Positions 34,443 through 42,768 of a stretch of DNA of 45,844 nucleotides are shown piece by piece. The number at the start of each line of letters is the position of its first letter. Within the stretch, counting starts at the first letter, position 1. Source of the DNA: Methylobacterium terricola (GTDB lineage Bacteria; Pseudomonadota; Alphaproteobacteria; Rhizobiales; Beijerinckiaceae); NCBI RefSeq assembly GCF_006151805.1, contig NZ_VDDA01000033.1, positions 3,967 through 49,810 of the forward strand, read 5' to 3'. The notes under the pieces are model-generated. The model was not told where the DNA came from and made no database searches. It saw only the letters and a program-made list of their open reading frames with translations. The position numbers were made by a program, and so were the translations under genes.

Positions 34443-35333
34443 TCACCCTGGCTGGCACGTCTCGCAGAAGAAGGTCGAGCGGCCCGACTGCACCAGCCGC
34501 CGCACCACCCCGCGGCAGCCCCGCGCCGTGCAGGCCAGCCCCTCGCGGTCGTAGACCCGGAAGGCGTGCTGGAACGCGCCCTGGCTCCCATCCGTGTGGA
34601 CGTAGTCGCGCAGGGTGGAGCCGCCCGCCGCCACCGCCTCGGTCAGCACGTCGCGGATCACGGTGGCGAGGCGCTTGGCCTTCGCGGTCGGGCGGCCGGC
34701 GGCATCCGCGAGCGTGCCGGCCGCGGCCTCCGGGTGGAGCTTGGCCCGGTGCAAGGCCTCGCAGACGTAGATGTTGCCGAGGCCCGCGATGAGGCGCTGG
34801 TCGAGGAGCGCGGCCTTGAGCGGCGTGCGCTTGCCCGCGAAGAGCTGCGCGATCGTCTCGCCGGACAGCTCGTTGCCGAGCGGCTCGATGCCCATCCCGG
34901 CGAAGTGGCGGCAGGTCGAGAGGTCGGCCGACGGCACCAGATCCATGAAGCCGAAGCGGCGGGCGTCGTTGTAGACGACCCGGGCGCCGTTCGAGAGGCC
35001 GAAGCGGACGTGGTCGTGCTTCGCCTGCCCCTGCGCGCCCTCCAGGTAGAAGTCGCCGGGCGAGACGTGCCGGCCGTCGGGGAGTTGCACGTCGAAGCGC
35101 CCGCTCATGCCGAGATGCATGATCAGGGCCTCCCCGGAGGACAACGCGGCGACGAGGTACTTGGCGCGCCGCGACAGGGCGGTGACCTCGTGGCCCCGCA
35201 CCCGCTCGGCGAAGCGCGGCGGGAAGGGAAAGCGCAGGTTCGGCCGGTTCAGCACGACCTCGGTGAAGCGGGCGCCGACCAGTGCGGGCTCCAATCCGCG
35301 GCGCACGGTCTCGACTTCGGGCAGTTCGGGCAT
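34443..35333 (-). CDS. mutM: Formamidopyrimidine-DNA glycosylase MutM
   Basis: From the ATG at 35333 this is a 296-residue DNA repair enzyme that removes 8-oxoguanine and cuts the strand. The catalytic N-terminus PELPEVETVRRGLEP is intact (Pro and Glu after Met removal). IMHLGMSGRF, the helix-two-turn-helix part with GLGNIYVCEALHRA, and the C-terminal zinc finger (CTARGC then FFCETC) follow. The start at the family's invariant MPELPEVE fixes the 5' end; an upstream ATG at 35402 would break the active site. It is divergent from the unknown gene at 35586. Confidence 0.97.
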   Translation of the reverse strand: MPELPEVETVRRGLEPALVGARFTEVVLNRPNLRFPFPPRFAERVRGHEVTALSRRAKYLVAALSSGEALIMHLGMSGRFDVQLPDGRHVSPGDFYLEGAQGQAKHDHVRFGLSNGARVVYNDARRFGFMDLVPSADLSTCRHFAGMGIEPLGNELSGETIAQLFAGKRTPLKAALLDQRLIAGLGNIYVCEALHRAKLHPEAAAGTLADAAGRPTAKAKRLATVIRDVLTEAVAAGGSTLRDYVHTDGSQGAFQHAFRVYDREGLACTARGCRGVVRRLVQSGRSTFFCETCQPG

Positions 35334-35585
35334 GGCATCCTGGAGGCGGGCCGGCGGGCCCTGATCCTGTGAGAGATGGGGGTGGCGGCGAGGTTTCGCC
35401 AAGGCGGCCGCTGGCGCCGAGGCGTCGTGGTCGCCGGGACGGCCTTGCCGGGGCGGCGCGAAGATTTCGCTGCGTCCGATCGCCTCCGTTCACATGACCT
35501 TAGGTCATTGCAGGCATGTTGCTGGCCTGTGGCGGCGGGGTTTCCCGGTCCTGCCACGGCCGGCTGCCGGAGGGCGGAGCGTGCG

Positions 35586-36263
35586 ATGAAGATTGTCCCC
35601 ACCCTTGCTGATGCCGCCCTGCTCATGCTGCGGCAGACCGCCGCCCGTGAGGCCCCGCCACGGCCCCAGGCGACGCCGGCCCTCACGCCGCGGAGCATCG
35701 ACCCGCGGCATCCCGGAGCGGCGGCCCTTCTCGGGGCCGTGTCGCAGGGCCCCGGTGCCGCGGACCGGGCCACGCTGAACGACTCGCTGTTCAGCGTGAA
35801 CCGCATGACCGGCGAGACGCTGCTGATGCGGCGGGCCGAGCAGCTGGGCGACCTGTTCGGCCTCGAGCGGTCGAGTTACGACACGTTCGCCGAATTCGCC
35901 GCCGCCACCAGGGCGGTCATGGTCAAGCTGACGGCGAATCCGGACGACGAGAAGCTGATCGACGCGATCGGCGCCCGGCTCAAGCTCGCCCCCGAGACGA
36001 TCGCGCTGCTCAAGACGCAGAAGGCGCCCGACCTGCTGTTCCGCCATATCGAGCACGCTCTCGAACTGGACCAGATCGGGGTGTCGCTCACCAGCCTCGT
36101 CACCGCCGCCGAGGACCTGCAGGGCGACGACGCCGATCGGATCATCGAGGTTCTCCTCGACGAGCGCAGCCTGTCGGCAAAGGACAGGGCCGGCCGGACG
36201 CCCATTACCGTCACCCAGGACGAGGCGGGGCTGTACCGCGTGGGAGGCGGGACGAGAGGCTGA
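35586..36263 (+). CDS. Hypothetical protein between mutM and ubiE
   Basis: This 225-residue protein starts at the ATG at 35586; the frame is open from 35376 but the earlier part is Arg-rich and overlaps the mutM promoter region. There is no signal peptide or membrane helix. The first 60 residues are Pro/Ala-rich and probably disordered. The middle is mostly helical (RAEQLGDLFGLERSSYDTFAEFAAATRAVMVKLT, then DEKLIDAIGARLKLAPETIALLKTQ), and the end is a beta-like ITVTQDEAGLYRV. I recognise no family. Codon use matches neighbouring genes. It sits in the conserved mutM-ubiE-ubiB neighbourhood. Confidence 0.75.
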   Translation: MKIVPTLADAALLMLRQTAAREAPPRPQATPALTPRSIDPRHPGAAALLGAVSQGPGAADRATLNDSLFSVNRMTGETLLMRRAEQLGDLFGLERSSYDTFAEFAAATRAVMVKLTANPDDEKLIDAIGARLKLAPETIALLKTQKAPDLLFRHIEHALELDQIGVSLTSLVTAAEDLQGDDADRIIEVLLDERSLSAKDRAGRTPITVTQDEAGLYRVGGGTRG

Positions 36264-36389
36264 TGCCGGGCCGGTCGCCCCTTCCCGCACGATGGGCGCG
36301 ACGAAGCGTACCCCGTCGCGATGCAGGCCAAGATGGTGATTTCTCACCAGCTTCGCTATGCAGGCCGCCACGACAGGGGACCTGAACGC

Positions 36390-37148
36390 ATGGCCGGCGA
36401 CGAGACCAGCACCGATTTCGGCTTCGAGCGCGTCCGGCTCGCGGAGAAGCAGGGGCGCGTCAACGAGGTCTTCCGCTCGGTGGCCAAGCGCTACGACCTG
36501 ATGAACGACCTGATGTCGGGCGGCCTGCACCGGGCCTGGAAGAGCGCCTTCGTCTCCACCTTGCGGCCCTCGCGCACCCGGCCGTTCCGGCTGCTCGACG
36601 TTGCCGGTGGCACCGGCGACATCGCGTTCCGGACGCTGGAGGCCGGCGGGCCCGACACCAAGGTCACGGTGCTCGACATCAACGAGGCGATGCTCGGCGT
36701 CGGCCGCGAGCGGGCCGGCCACCGGTACGGCTCGCGCATCGACTTCGTGGCCGGCAACGCCGAGGCGCTGCCGGTGCCGGGCGACACCTTCGACGCCTAC
36801 ACCATCGCCTTCGGCATCCGGAACGTGCCGCGGATCGAGCACGCCCTGGCGGAGGCCCACCGGGTGCTCAAGGTCGGCGGGCGCTTCCTGTGCCTCGAAT
36901 TCTCCCACGTCGACGTGCCGGGGCTCGACAAGATCTACGAGGCCTACTCGTTCAACGTCATCCCGCGGCTGGGCGCGATGGTCGCTGGCGACAAGGAATC
37001 CTACCAGTACCTCGTCGAGTCGATCCGCCGCTTCCCGACGCCCGGCAGCTTTGCCCGGATGATCGAGGAGGCCGGATTCGGCCACGTCACCCACCGGCCG
37101 CTCTCCGGCGGCATCTGCGCCATCCATTCCGGCTGGAAGCTCGCGTGA
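36390..37148 (+). CDS. ubiE: Ubiquinone/menaquinone C-methyltransferase UbiE
   Basis: From the ATG at 36390 (AGGGGAC upstream) this is a 252-residue SAM-dependent methyltransferase. Typical features are VNEVFRSVAKRYDLMNDLMSGGLHRAWK, the SAM motif LLDVAGGTGD at 68-77, AFGIRNVPRIEHAL, and the closing YQYLVESIRRFP and GGICAIHSGWK. It methylates the quinone ring in ubiquinone synthesis. ubiB follows after 10 bases, so the pair is an operon. Confidence 0.97.
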   Translation: MAGDETSTDFGFERVRLAEKQGRVNEVFRSVAKRYDLMNDLMSGGLHRAWKSAFVSTLRPSRTRPFRLLDVAGGTGDIAFRTLEAGGPDTKVTVLDINEAMLGVGRERAGHRYGSRIDFVAGNAEALPVPGDTFDAYTIAFGIRNVPRIEHALAEAHRVLKVGGRFLCLEFSHVDVPGLDKIYEAYSFNVIPRLGAMVAGDKESYQYLVESIRRFPTPGSFARMIEEAGFGHVTHRPLSGGICAIHSGWKLA

Positions 37149-37158
37149 GGCGCCGCCC

Positions 37159-38709
37159 GTGCTGAGCCTCGTCGCCCACCTCGCGCGGGGCATCCATGTC
37201 GGCTGGGTCATGGCGCGCGAGGGCGCGCTGGCCTTCGTCGACGCCGCCGAGCTGCCGCCACACCTGCGCCTCGTCCTGCGCCTCGGCCGCAAGCTGGAGC
37301 GGCCGGGCCTCGGCCCCGGCCGGCTGCCCGCGGCGCTGACCCGGCTCGGGCCGTCCTACGTCAAGTTCGGCCAGTTCCTGGCGACACGGCCCGACATCGT
37401 CGGAATGGCCGCGGCCCGCGACCTGGAGCGGCTGCAGGACCGGGTGCCGCCCTTCCCGCAGGCGGTGGCCGTCTCGATCCTGGAATCGACCCTCGGCCGC
37501 CCGGTCTCCGCGCTGTTCACCTCGTTCAGCGAGCCGATCGCCGCCGCCTCGATCGCCCAGGTCCACAAGGCGCATCTGCGCGAGCCGGACGGCACCGAGC
37601 GGGTGGTCGCGGTCAAGATCATGCGGCCCGGCGTGCGCGAGCGCTTCGCCCGCGACATCCAGGCGATGCGCTTCATGGCCCGGGTGGTCGAGGCCCTGCG
37701 CCCCGAGGCCGAGCGCCTGCGCCCGCGGGAGGTGGTGGAGACGCTGGCCCGCTCCGTCGCGATGGAGATGGACCTGCGGCTCGAGGCCGCCGCCCTCTCG
37801 GAGCTCGCCGAGAACATCAAGGACGATCCCGAGTTCCGGGTGCCCCAGCCCGTCTGGGAACTGACCGGCCGCGACGTGCTGGCGAGCGAGTGGATCGACG
37901 GCATCCGCCTCAACGACCGCGAGGCGATCGTGGCGGCCGGCCACGACGTGGCGGCCCTGGGCCAGACCGTGATCCAGTCCTTCCTGCGCCACGCGATCCG
38001 GGACGGCTTCTTCCATGCCGACATGCATCCCGGGAACCTGTTCGTCGATCCGGCCGGGCGGCTGGTCGCGGTCGATTTCGGCATCATGGGCCGGCTCGGC
38101 CTCAAGGAGCGCCGCTTTCTGGCGGAAATCCTCCTCGGCTTCATCCTGCGCGACTACCGCCGGGTGGCGGAGGTGCATTTCGAGGCCGGCTACGTCCCCT
38201 CGCACCATTCCGTCGACGATTTCGCGCAGGCCATCCGGGCGATCGGCGAGCCGATCCACCAGCGCCGGGCCGACGAGATCTCGATGGCCAAGGTGCTGAC
38301 GCTGCTCTTCGACATCACGGCGCTCTTCGACATGAGCACCCGGACGGAGCTGGTGATGCTCCAGAAGACCATGGTTGTGGTCGAGGGCGTCGCCCGCTCG
38401 CTCGATCCGCGCCTCGACATGTGGACGAGCGCCGAGCCGGTGGTGCGGTCCTGGCTCGCCCGCAACCTCGGCCCGATCGGCCGGGCCGACCAGGCGCGGC
38501 GCGCGGTGCTGACGCTGGCCGACGTCGTCGCCGACGTGCCGGACCTCGCCCAGCGGGCCAAGCGCGTGCTGGTGCGCCTCGACGAGGAGGGCCTGCGCGA
38601 GGTGTCCCGCGTCGAGCGCCGGATCCGCATCGAGACCAGGCGAATGGTGTGGTCGACCCTGGCGCTCTGGGTGATCGCCGGGTCGCTGCTGGCGATCGCG
38701 TTGCGGTGA
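37159..38709 (+). CDS. ubiB: UbiB (ABC1/ADCK) atypical kinase/ATPase
   Basis: From a GTG, this 516-residue protein belongs to the UbiB/ADCK family needed for ubiquinone synthesis. The defining KFGQ (69-72) and Ala-rich AAAS nucleotide loop (128-131) are present. So are VAVKIMRPG with Lys153, the catalytic-loop-like HADMHPGNLFV, and DFGIMGRL in the metal-binding position. A C-terminal hydrophobic segment (LALWVIAGSLLAIAL) anchors it to the membrane. It is coupled to ubiE. Confidence 0.95.
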   Translation: MLSLVAHLARGIHVGWVMAREGALAFVDAAELPPHLRLVLRLGRKLERPGLGPGRLPAALTRLGPSYVKFGQFLATRPDIVGMAAARDLERLQDRVPPFPQAVAVSILESTLGRPVSALFTSFSEPIAAASIAQVHKAHLREPDGTERVVAVKIMRPGVRERFARDIQAMRFMARVVEALRPEAERLRPREVVETLARSVAMEMDLRLEAAALSELAENIKDDPEFRVPQPVWELTGRDVLASEWIDGIRLNDREAIVAAGHDVAALGQTVIQSFLRHAIRDGFFHADMHPGNLFVDPAGRLVAVDFGIMGRLGLKERRFLAEILLGFILRDYRRVAEVHFEAGYVPSHHSVDDFAQAIRAIGEPIHQRRADEISMAKVLTLLFDITALFDMSTRTELVMLQKTMVVVEGVARSLDPRLDMWTSAEPVVRSWLARNLGPIGRADQARRAVLTLADVVADVPDLAQRAKRVLVRLDEEGLREVSRVERRIRIETRRMVWSTLALWVIAGSLLAIALR

Positions 38710-38739
38710 GGGTCACCCTGATCCGGGACGGAATATCGC

Positions 38740-38774
38740 CCCATCCGCGGCCTCGCCTTCGGGATGCGGATGGG
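38740..38774 (+). terminator. Hairpin after ubiB
   Basis: A 9-bp stem, CCCATCCGC (38740-38748) with GCGGATGGG (38766-38774), loops over 17 bases, 30 bases after the ubiB stop. The following GGTTTCC gives only a weak T run. Confidence 0.3.
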
Positions 38775-38940
38775 CAAGACGGTTTCCGCGCCGCCGCGGG
38801 AGCGGGATCCGCACGCCCATATCCTGTGCCGACGTAAGAATTCAGCCCGATCGCTTCGATCTCGGTCGGATTGCAGCCGGCCGCCATTGTTGCCGGGGAC
38901 GAATTCTGCGCCCATCTATGGTGCGCATTCGAACGAGAGT

Positions 38941-39429
38941 GTGCCCGTGATCCGTCCAGCAGGCGCTCCGGACCTCGTCTCGCTGGCCGCGCTCTACCAT
39001 CGGGTCTGGCACGAGACTCACGGTTCACACATGCCGCGGGCCGAGCGGGACGCGCGGGACGAGCGCTTCTTCCTGAACCGCATGGCGAGCCTGATGCCGA
39101 ACGTCGTCGTCTGCGAGGATGCGGGCACGATCGTCGGGTTCGTTGCGTGGACGGGCTCGCTGCTCGGTCAGCTCTTCCTCGATGCGCACGCCCGCGGTTC
39201 CGGCTCTGCGCGAAGCCTCATCGAGGCCGCCGAAAGTGGGCTGCGGGCCCAGGGCGTCGCGGAAGCCGAGCTGCACTGCCTCGTCGGCAATGAGCGTGCG
39301 AAGCGGTTCTACGAGCGCGGGGGCTGGCACGTGAGCGAGATCATGGCGGCGGCGGTCCGAGGCGACATGGGGGGTGAGCAGCGCGACTTCTGGGTCATGC
39401 GCAAGCGCCTTGCCCCTCACGGCCTCTGA
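38941..39429 (+). CDS. GNAT family N-acetyltransferase
   Basis: This 162-residue protein starts at the GTG at 38941; the GTG at 38947 is also possible. It follows the GNAT plan: VIRPAGAPDLVSLAALYHRVW, a central FVAWTGSLLGQLFLDAHARGSGSARSLIEAAE (acetyl-CoA loop with RGSGSA), and the final NERAKRFYERGGWHVSE typical of many acetyltransferases. The substrate is unknown. The dispersed repeat R2 begins two bases after its stop codon. Confidence 0.85.
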   Translation: MPVIRPAGAPDLVSLAALYHRVWHETHGSHMPRAERDARDERFFLNRMASLMPNVVVCEDAGTIVGFVAWTGSLLGQLFLDAHARGSGSARSLIEAAESGLRAQGVAEAELHCLVGNERAKRFYERGGWHVSEIMAAAVRGDMGGEQRDFWVMRKRLAPHGL

Positions 39430-39430
39430 C

Positions 39431-39546
39431 ACCCTCGCGCCTTGGCATCGACACGGCGATGCCAAGGCGTCCGGTGCATCGGCGCCGGCGCCTGCTGTTC
39501 GGGCTTGCCTTGCGCCGTCGAACGGATCCGTTCGACGGCGCGGCGG
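39431..39546. repeat. Dispersed palindromic repeat, copy R2
   Basis: This 116-base copy of the element at 18797-18909 lies in the same orientation on the plus strand. The left hairpin is perfect here (TTGGCATCG with CGATGCCAA, six-base loop, starting at 39441). The GGCGCCGGCGCC block and the 30-base perfect palindrome (39512-39541) are also present. It differs from R1 by a handful of substitutions and three extra bases (CCTGCTG against CCCG). Its left end is next to the GNAT stop. Confidence 0.8.
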
Positions 39547-39717
39547 TATGGCGCCCCGCTCGAGGTCGGGTGATGCGGCCGGCCCGACCGGCTTTGGCGA
39601 TGCGCGATGGCAGCGGCCTCCCCCGGGCTTGCGCTCAACCGCTGCACCCTCTCTGATGGGTCGCACGGCGCCACGATCCGCTCGACCAGAAGCGGAAGGC
39701 GCCCCGGGAGAACGTCC

Positions 39718-40947
39718 ATGCTCAGCCGCTTGCGCACCGCGCTGCTCGCCGCCGCGTCCCTCTGCGCCCACGCCGCCCCCGCCTACGCCGCCGAGCCGCG
39801 CTTGAGCGACGGCAAGGTCAAGCTCGCGGTCCTCAACGACATGTCGAGCGTCTACGCCGATTCCACCGGCCGCGGCTCGGTGATCGCCGCCGAGATGGCG
39901 GTGAAGGACTTTGGCGGCACCCTCGACGGCAAGCCGATCGAGGTCGTCTTCGCCGACCACCAGAACAAGCCGGATGTCGGCTCCAACATCGCCCGGCAAT
40001 GGTATGACCGCGACGGCGTCGACGTGATCCTCGACGTGCCGACCTCCTCGGTGGCGCTCGCCGTGCAGCAGATCGCCAAGGAGAAGGGCAAGCTGCTGAT
40101 CGTCTCGGGCGGCGGCACCTCGGACCTCACCGGGCCGCAATGCTCGCCGACCGGCCTCCACTGGACCTACGACACCTACGCGCTGTCGCACGTCTCCGGC
40201 AGCGCCGCGGTCAAGCGCGGCCTCGACACCTGGGCCTTCGTCACCGCCGACTACGCCTTCGGCCACGCGCTCGAGCGCGATGCCGTCGCCGAGGTGAAGC
40301 GCTCGGGCGGCAAGGTGCTCTCCACCGTGCGGGCGCCCTTCGCCACCGCCGATTTCTCGTCGTTCCTGCTCCAGGCGCAAGGCTCGGGCGCCAAGCTGAT
40401 CGCCTTCGCCAATGCCGGCGGCGACACCGTCAACGCGATCAAGCAGGCGCACGAATTCGGCCTCGTCCAGGGCGGCCAGACCCTGCTGGCGCTGCTGGTC
40501 AACATCGACGACGTCCACAGCCTCGGCATCGAGGTGGCGCAGGGCCTGCTGCTCACCACCGCCTTCTACTGGGACCGCACGCCCGAGACCCGCGCCTTCG
40601 CCACCCGCTTCAAGGAGAAGGCCGGGCTGATGCCGACGATGCACCAGGCCGGCGTCTATTCCTCGGTGCTGCACTACCTCAAGGCGGTGCAGGCGGCCGG
40701 GACCGACGACGCCAAGACCGTGATCGCCAAGATGCGCGAGACACCGGTCAACGACATGTTCGCGACGAACGGCCGGATCCGCGAGGACGGCCGTATGGTC
40801 CACGACATGTACCTGATGCAGGTGAAGACCCCCAAGGAATCCACCGGCGAGTGGGACCTCTACAAGCTGGTCGCCACCGTGCCGGGCGACCAGGCCTTCC
40901 GGCCGCTCAAGGAGGGCGGGTGCCCGCTGGTGACGGCCGGACAGTAG
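39718..40947 (+). CDS. Branched-chain-type ABC substrate-binding protein (orphan)
   Basis: This 409-residue exported protein begins at the ATG at 39718 with GGGAG upstream and a signal peptide ending near 'PAYAA'. The mature protein is a type I periplasmic binding fold (VKLAVLNDMSSVYADSTGRGSVIAAEMAVKDFGG, ADHQNKPDVGSNIARQWYDRDGVDVILDVPTSSVALAVQQ), as in the Leu/Ile/Val and amide-binding family. No permease or ATPase genes lie nearby, so it must share a transporter encoded elsewhere or serve another role. It converges with a small secreted protein gene after four bases. Confidence 0.9.
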   Translation: MLSRLRTALLAAASLCAHAAPAYAAEPRLSDGKVKLAVLNDMSSVYADSTGRGSVIAAEMAVKDFGGTLDGKPIEVVFADHQNKPDVGSNIARQWYDRDGVDVILDVPTSSVALAVQQIAKEKGKLLIVSGGGTSDLTGPQCSPTGLHWTYDTYALSHVSGSAAVKRGLDTWAFVTADYAFGHALERDAVAEVKRSGGKVLSTVRAPFATADFSSFLLQAQGSGAKLIAFANAGGDTVNAIKQAHEFGLVQGGQTLLALLVNIDDVHSLGIEVAQGLLLTTAFYWDRTPETRAFATRFKEKAGLMPTMHQAGVYSSVLHYLKAVQAAGTDDAKTVIAKMRETPVNDMFATNGRIREDGRMVHDMYLMQVKTPKESTGEWDLYKLVATVPGDQAFRPLKEGGCPLVTAGQ

Positions 40948-40951
40948 CGGG

Positions 40952-41182
40952 TCAGCGCTGCATGGTGCGCAGGCGGCAATAGCCGCCATTGTCCTGGTAG
41001 CCCGCCGGGCAGCGCCGCACGCAGGCGCCGGCCGCGAATTTCAGCGGCGGCGGGCAGACCTGCCCCCGGCCGAGCTGCCGGCGCTGGTACTGGTAATCCT
41101 GCGCCGGCCCGGCCTGCGCGGGCGTGAGCGGCAGGACGCCGGCAAGCAGCAGCAGGACGGCGCAGGTCTGGCGGACGGGCAT
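40952..41182 (-). CDS. Small secreted Cys-rich protein
   Basis: This 76-residue protein has a signal peptide (about 1-24, ending PAQA). The mature part has about 52 residues and four cysteines in the pattern VCPPPLKFAAGACVRRCPAGYQDNGGYCRL. The pattern suggests disulfide-stabilised folding outside the cytoplasm. I recognise no named family. Its stop is only four bases from the stop of the facing binding-protein gene. Confidence 0.7.
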   Translation of the reverse strand: MPVRQTCAVLLLLAGVLPLTPAQAGPAQDYQYQRRQLGRGQVCPPPLKFAAGACVRRCPAGYQDNGGYCRLRTMQR

Positions 41183-41286
41183 CGGGGATCTCCGGCTCGA
41201 AGCCCGGGGTCAACTGCCTCAAGGGCAGGAAGTTCGGGGTGCGGGGCGGTTTCGGTCCCGCCATCCGGGACGGGGAGAGCCGCATC

Positions 41287-41596
41287 GACAGTGACGGGAC
41301 CGGCGTGTTCGGGCCCTACCGGGACGCCCCCCTCGACCTCCACCGCCTGACGGTGGCGGTGACCCTTCTCGGCGGCCTACACGGCGAGCAGGTGCGGCCT
41401 GCGCGGCTTCACCGCCGCCTTGCGCCAGGAGCTGCGCCGGCACGTCCATGTCTGCTCGGTCTTCCCGGCGATGGTCGACACGCCCGGGCTCGGCCACGGC
41501 GCCGACGTCTCGGGCCGGCGCATCGATGCCGGCCCGCTCGCCCTCGCGGCCGGGGCGCTGCTCCTCGCCGGGACCGCGGCGGCACGGTCACGGTGA
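41287..41596 (+). pseudogene. Decayed short-chain dehydrogenase/reductase
   Basis: Two frames together spell pieces of an SDR. The first is DSDGTGVFGPYRDAPLDLHRLTVAVTLLGGLHGE (41299-41391, frame 1), which matches the usual 'NNAGTGVFGPY...VNLLG' part. The second, overlapping in frame 2 from 41375, is AYTASRCGLRGFTAALRQELRRHVHVCSVFPAMVDTPG, matching the usual YTASK active-site helix but with Lys changed to Arg; it ends at 41596. About 30 residues between them and the whole Rossmann N-terminus are missing. It is therefore a relic with an internal deletion, a frameshift and a lost catalytic lysine. The remaining intergenic parts, 41183-41286 and 41597-41695, show nothing else. Confidence 0.7.
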
Positions 41597-41695
41597 GGCG
41601 CCAAATACTCATTTGCTAAGCCCAGCTGCGGTGTTTCGTGGACCGGAATGGCCGAATCGGATTAAGCTGGCCGTCTGGAACGAGGAGTTTTTCCA

Positions 41696-42763
41696 CTGTC
41701 AAGTGTCGAACCGTCTGCCGCCCTGTCCCCCGTCCCGACGGCGCGGCGCAACCGGTTCTGGGCCGCCATCCAGGCGACCGAGCGACTGCGTGCCCATCTC
41801 TGGCTCGGCGACCTGGTGGCGCTCGGGGCCACGGCCATCGCGCTGGCCGTGCGGCTCGCGGTCGACGACGTGCTGCCGCCGGGTTTCCCCTACCTGACGT
41901 TCTTCCCGGCGGTCATCCTCACCACGTTCTTCTGCGGCGTTCGCGCCGGCATCACCTGCGCGACCTTGAGCGGGCTGTCGGCCTGGTACTTCTTCCTGCC
42001 GCCGAGCGAGGGTTTCCTCCTCTCGCGGCAATCCGGGCTGGCGCTGGCCTTCTACGTCTTCATCGTCACGGTGGACATCGCGCTGATCCACATCATGCAC
42101 GTGGCGAGTGCGCGGCTGCGCCACGAGCGCATCGTGACGGCCGGGCTCTATGAGCAGCAGCGGACCCTGTTCCAGGAATTGCAGCACCGGGTGGCGAACA
42201 ACATGCAGTTCGTCGCCGCGCTCCTGACGCTGCAGAAGCGCCGCGTCGGCAACGACCCGCAGGCCGCCCTCGCCGCCCTCGACGAGGCGCGGGTGCGGCT
42301 CGAGACGATCTCACGCATCCACCGCCGGCTCTACGACCCGGACCGGATCAACCTGCCGGTCGGCCAGTACCTGCAGGAGCTCTGCGCCGACCTCCTCGAC
42401 GCGACGGGCGCGCGCAACATCGTCTGCCTCGTCGACGTGCCGCCGGTGAGGTTCGACCTGACGCGCCTCACGACGCTGTCGCTGCTGGTGGTCGAGGTCG
42501 TGACCAATGCCCTCAAGCACGCCTTCCCGGACGGCGCCCGCGGCACGATCACGATTCGCCTGGAGGCGATCGGGGCGGAGCGGATGGCGCTCACCATCGC
42601 GGATGACGGGCGAGGCATCCCGGCCGGGTTCGATCCGGCGGCGAGCCGCAGCCTGGGGATGCGTATCGCGCAGGGGCTCGCGGCCCAGCTCGACGGCACC
42701 CTCACCTATGCGAGCGGGGCCGGGACGGTGGCCCGGCTCGACTTCGCCGCCCCGGCGCCCTGA
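41696..42763 (+). CDS. Membrane sensor histidine kinase (HisKA_2 type)
   Basis: The frame is open from 41666. I chose the CTG at 41696 because GAGGAG lies eight bases upstream and this keeps the first membrane helix complete. GTG codons at 41813 and 41816 are alternatives but lack a ribosome binding site and cut into that helix. The result is 355 residues. A DUF4118-like membrane domain (about 40-135, with FPYLTFFPAVILTTFFCG) comes first. The HisKA_2 dimerisation helix follows with the phospho-accepting His164 in LQHRVANNMQF, and then an ATPase domain with Asn271 in VVTNALKHAFP and ADDGRGIP. The output response regulator is not nearby. Similar kinases act in general stress and light pathways in this order. 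Confidence 0.85.
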   Translation: MSSVEPSAALSPVPTARRNRFWAAIQATERLRAHLWLGDLVALGATAIALAVRLAVDDVLPPGFPYLTFFPAVILTTFFCGVRAGITCATLSGLSAWYFFLPPSEGFLLSRQSGLALAFYVFIVTVDIALIHIMHVASARLRHERIVTAGLYEQQRTLFQELQHRVANNMQFVAALLTLQKRRVGNDPQAALAALDEARVRLETISRIHRRLYDPDRINLPVGQYLQELCADLLDATGARNIVCLVDVPPVRFDLTRLTTLSLLVVEVVTNALKHAFPDGARGTITIRLEAIGAERMALTIADDGRGIPAGFDPAASRSLGMRIAQGLAAQLDGTLTYASGAGTVARLDFAAPAP

Positions 42764-42768
42764 CGGGA

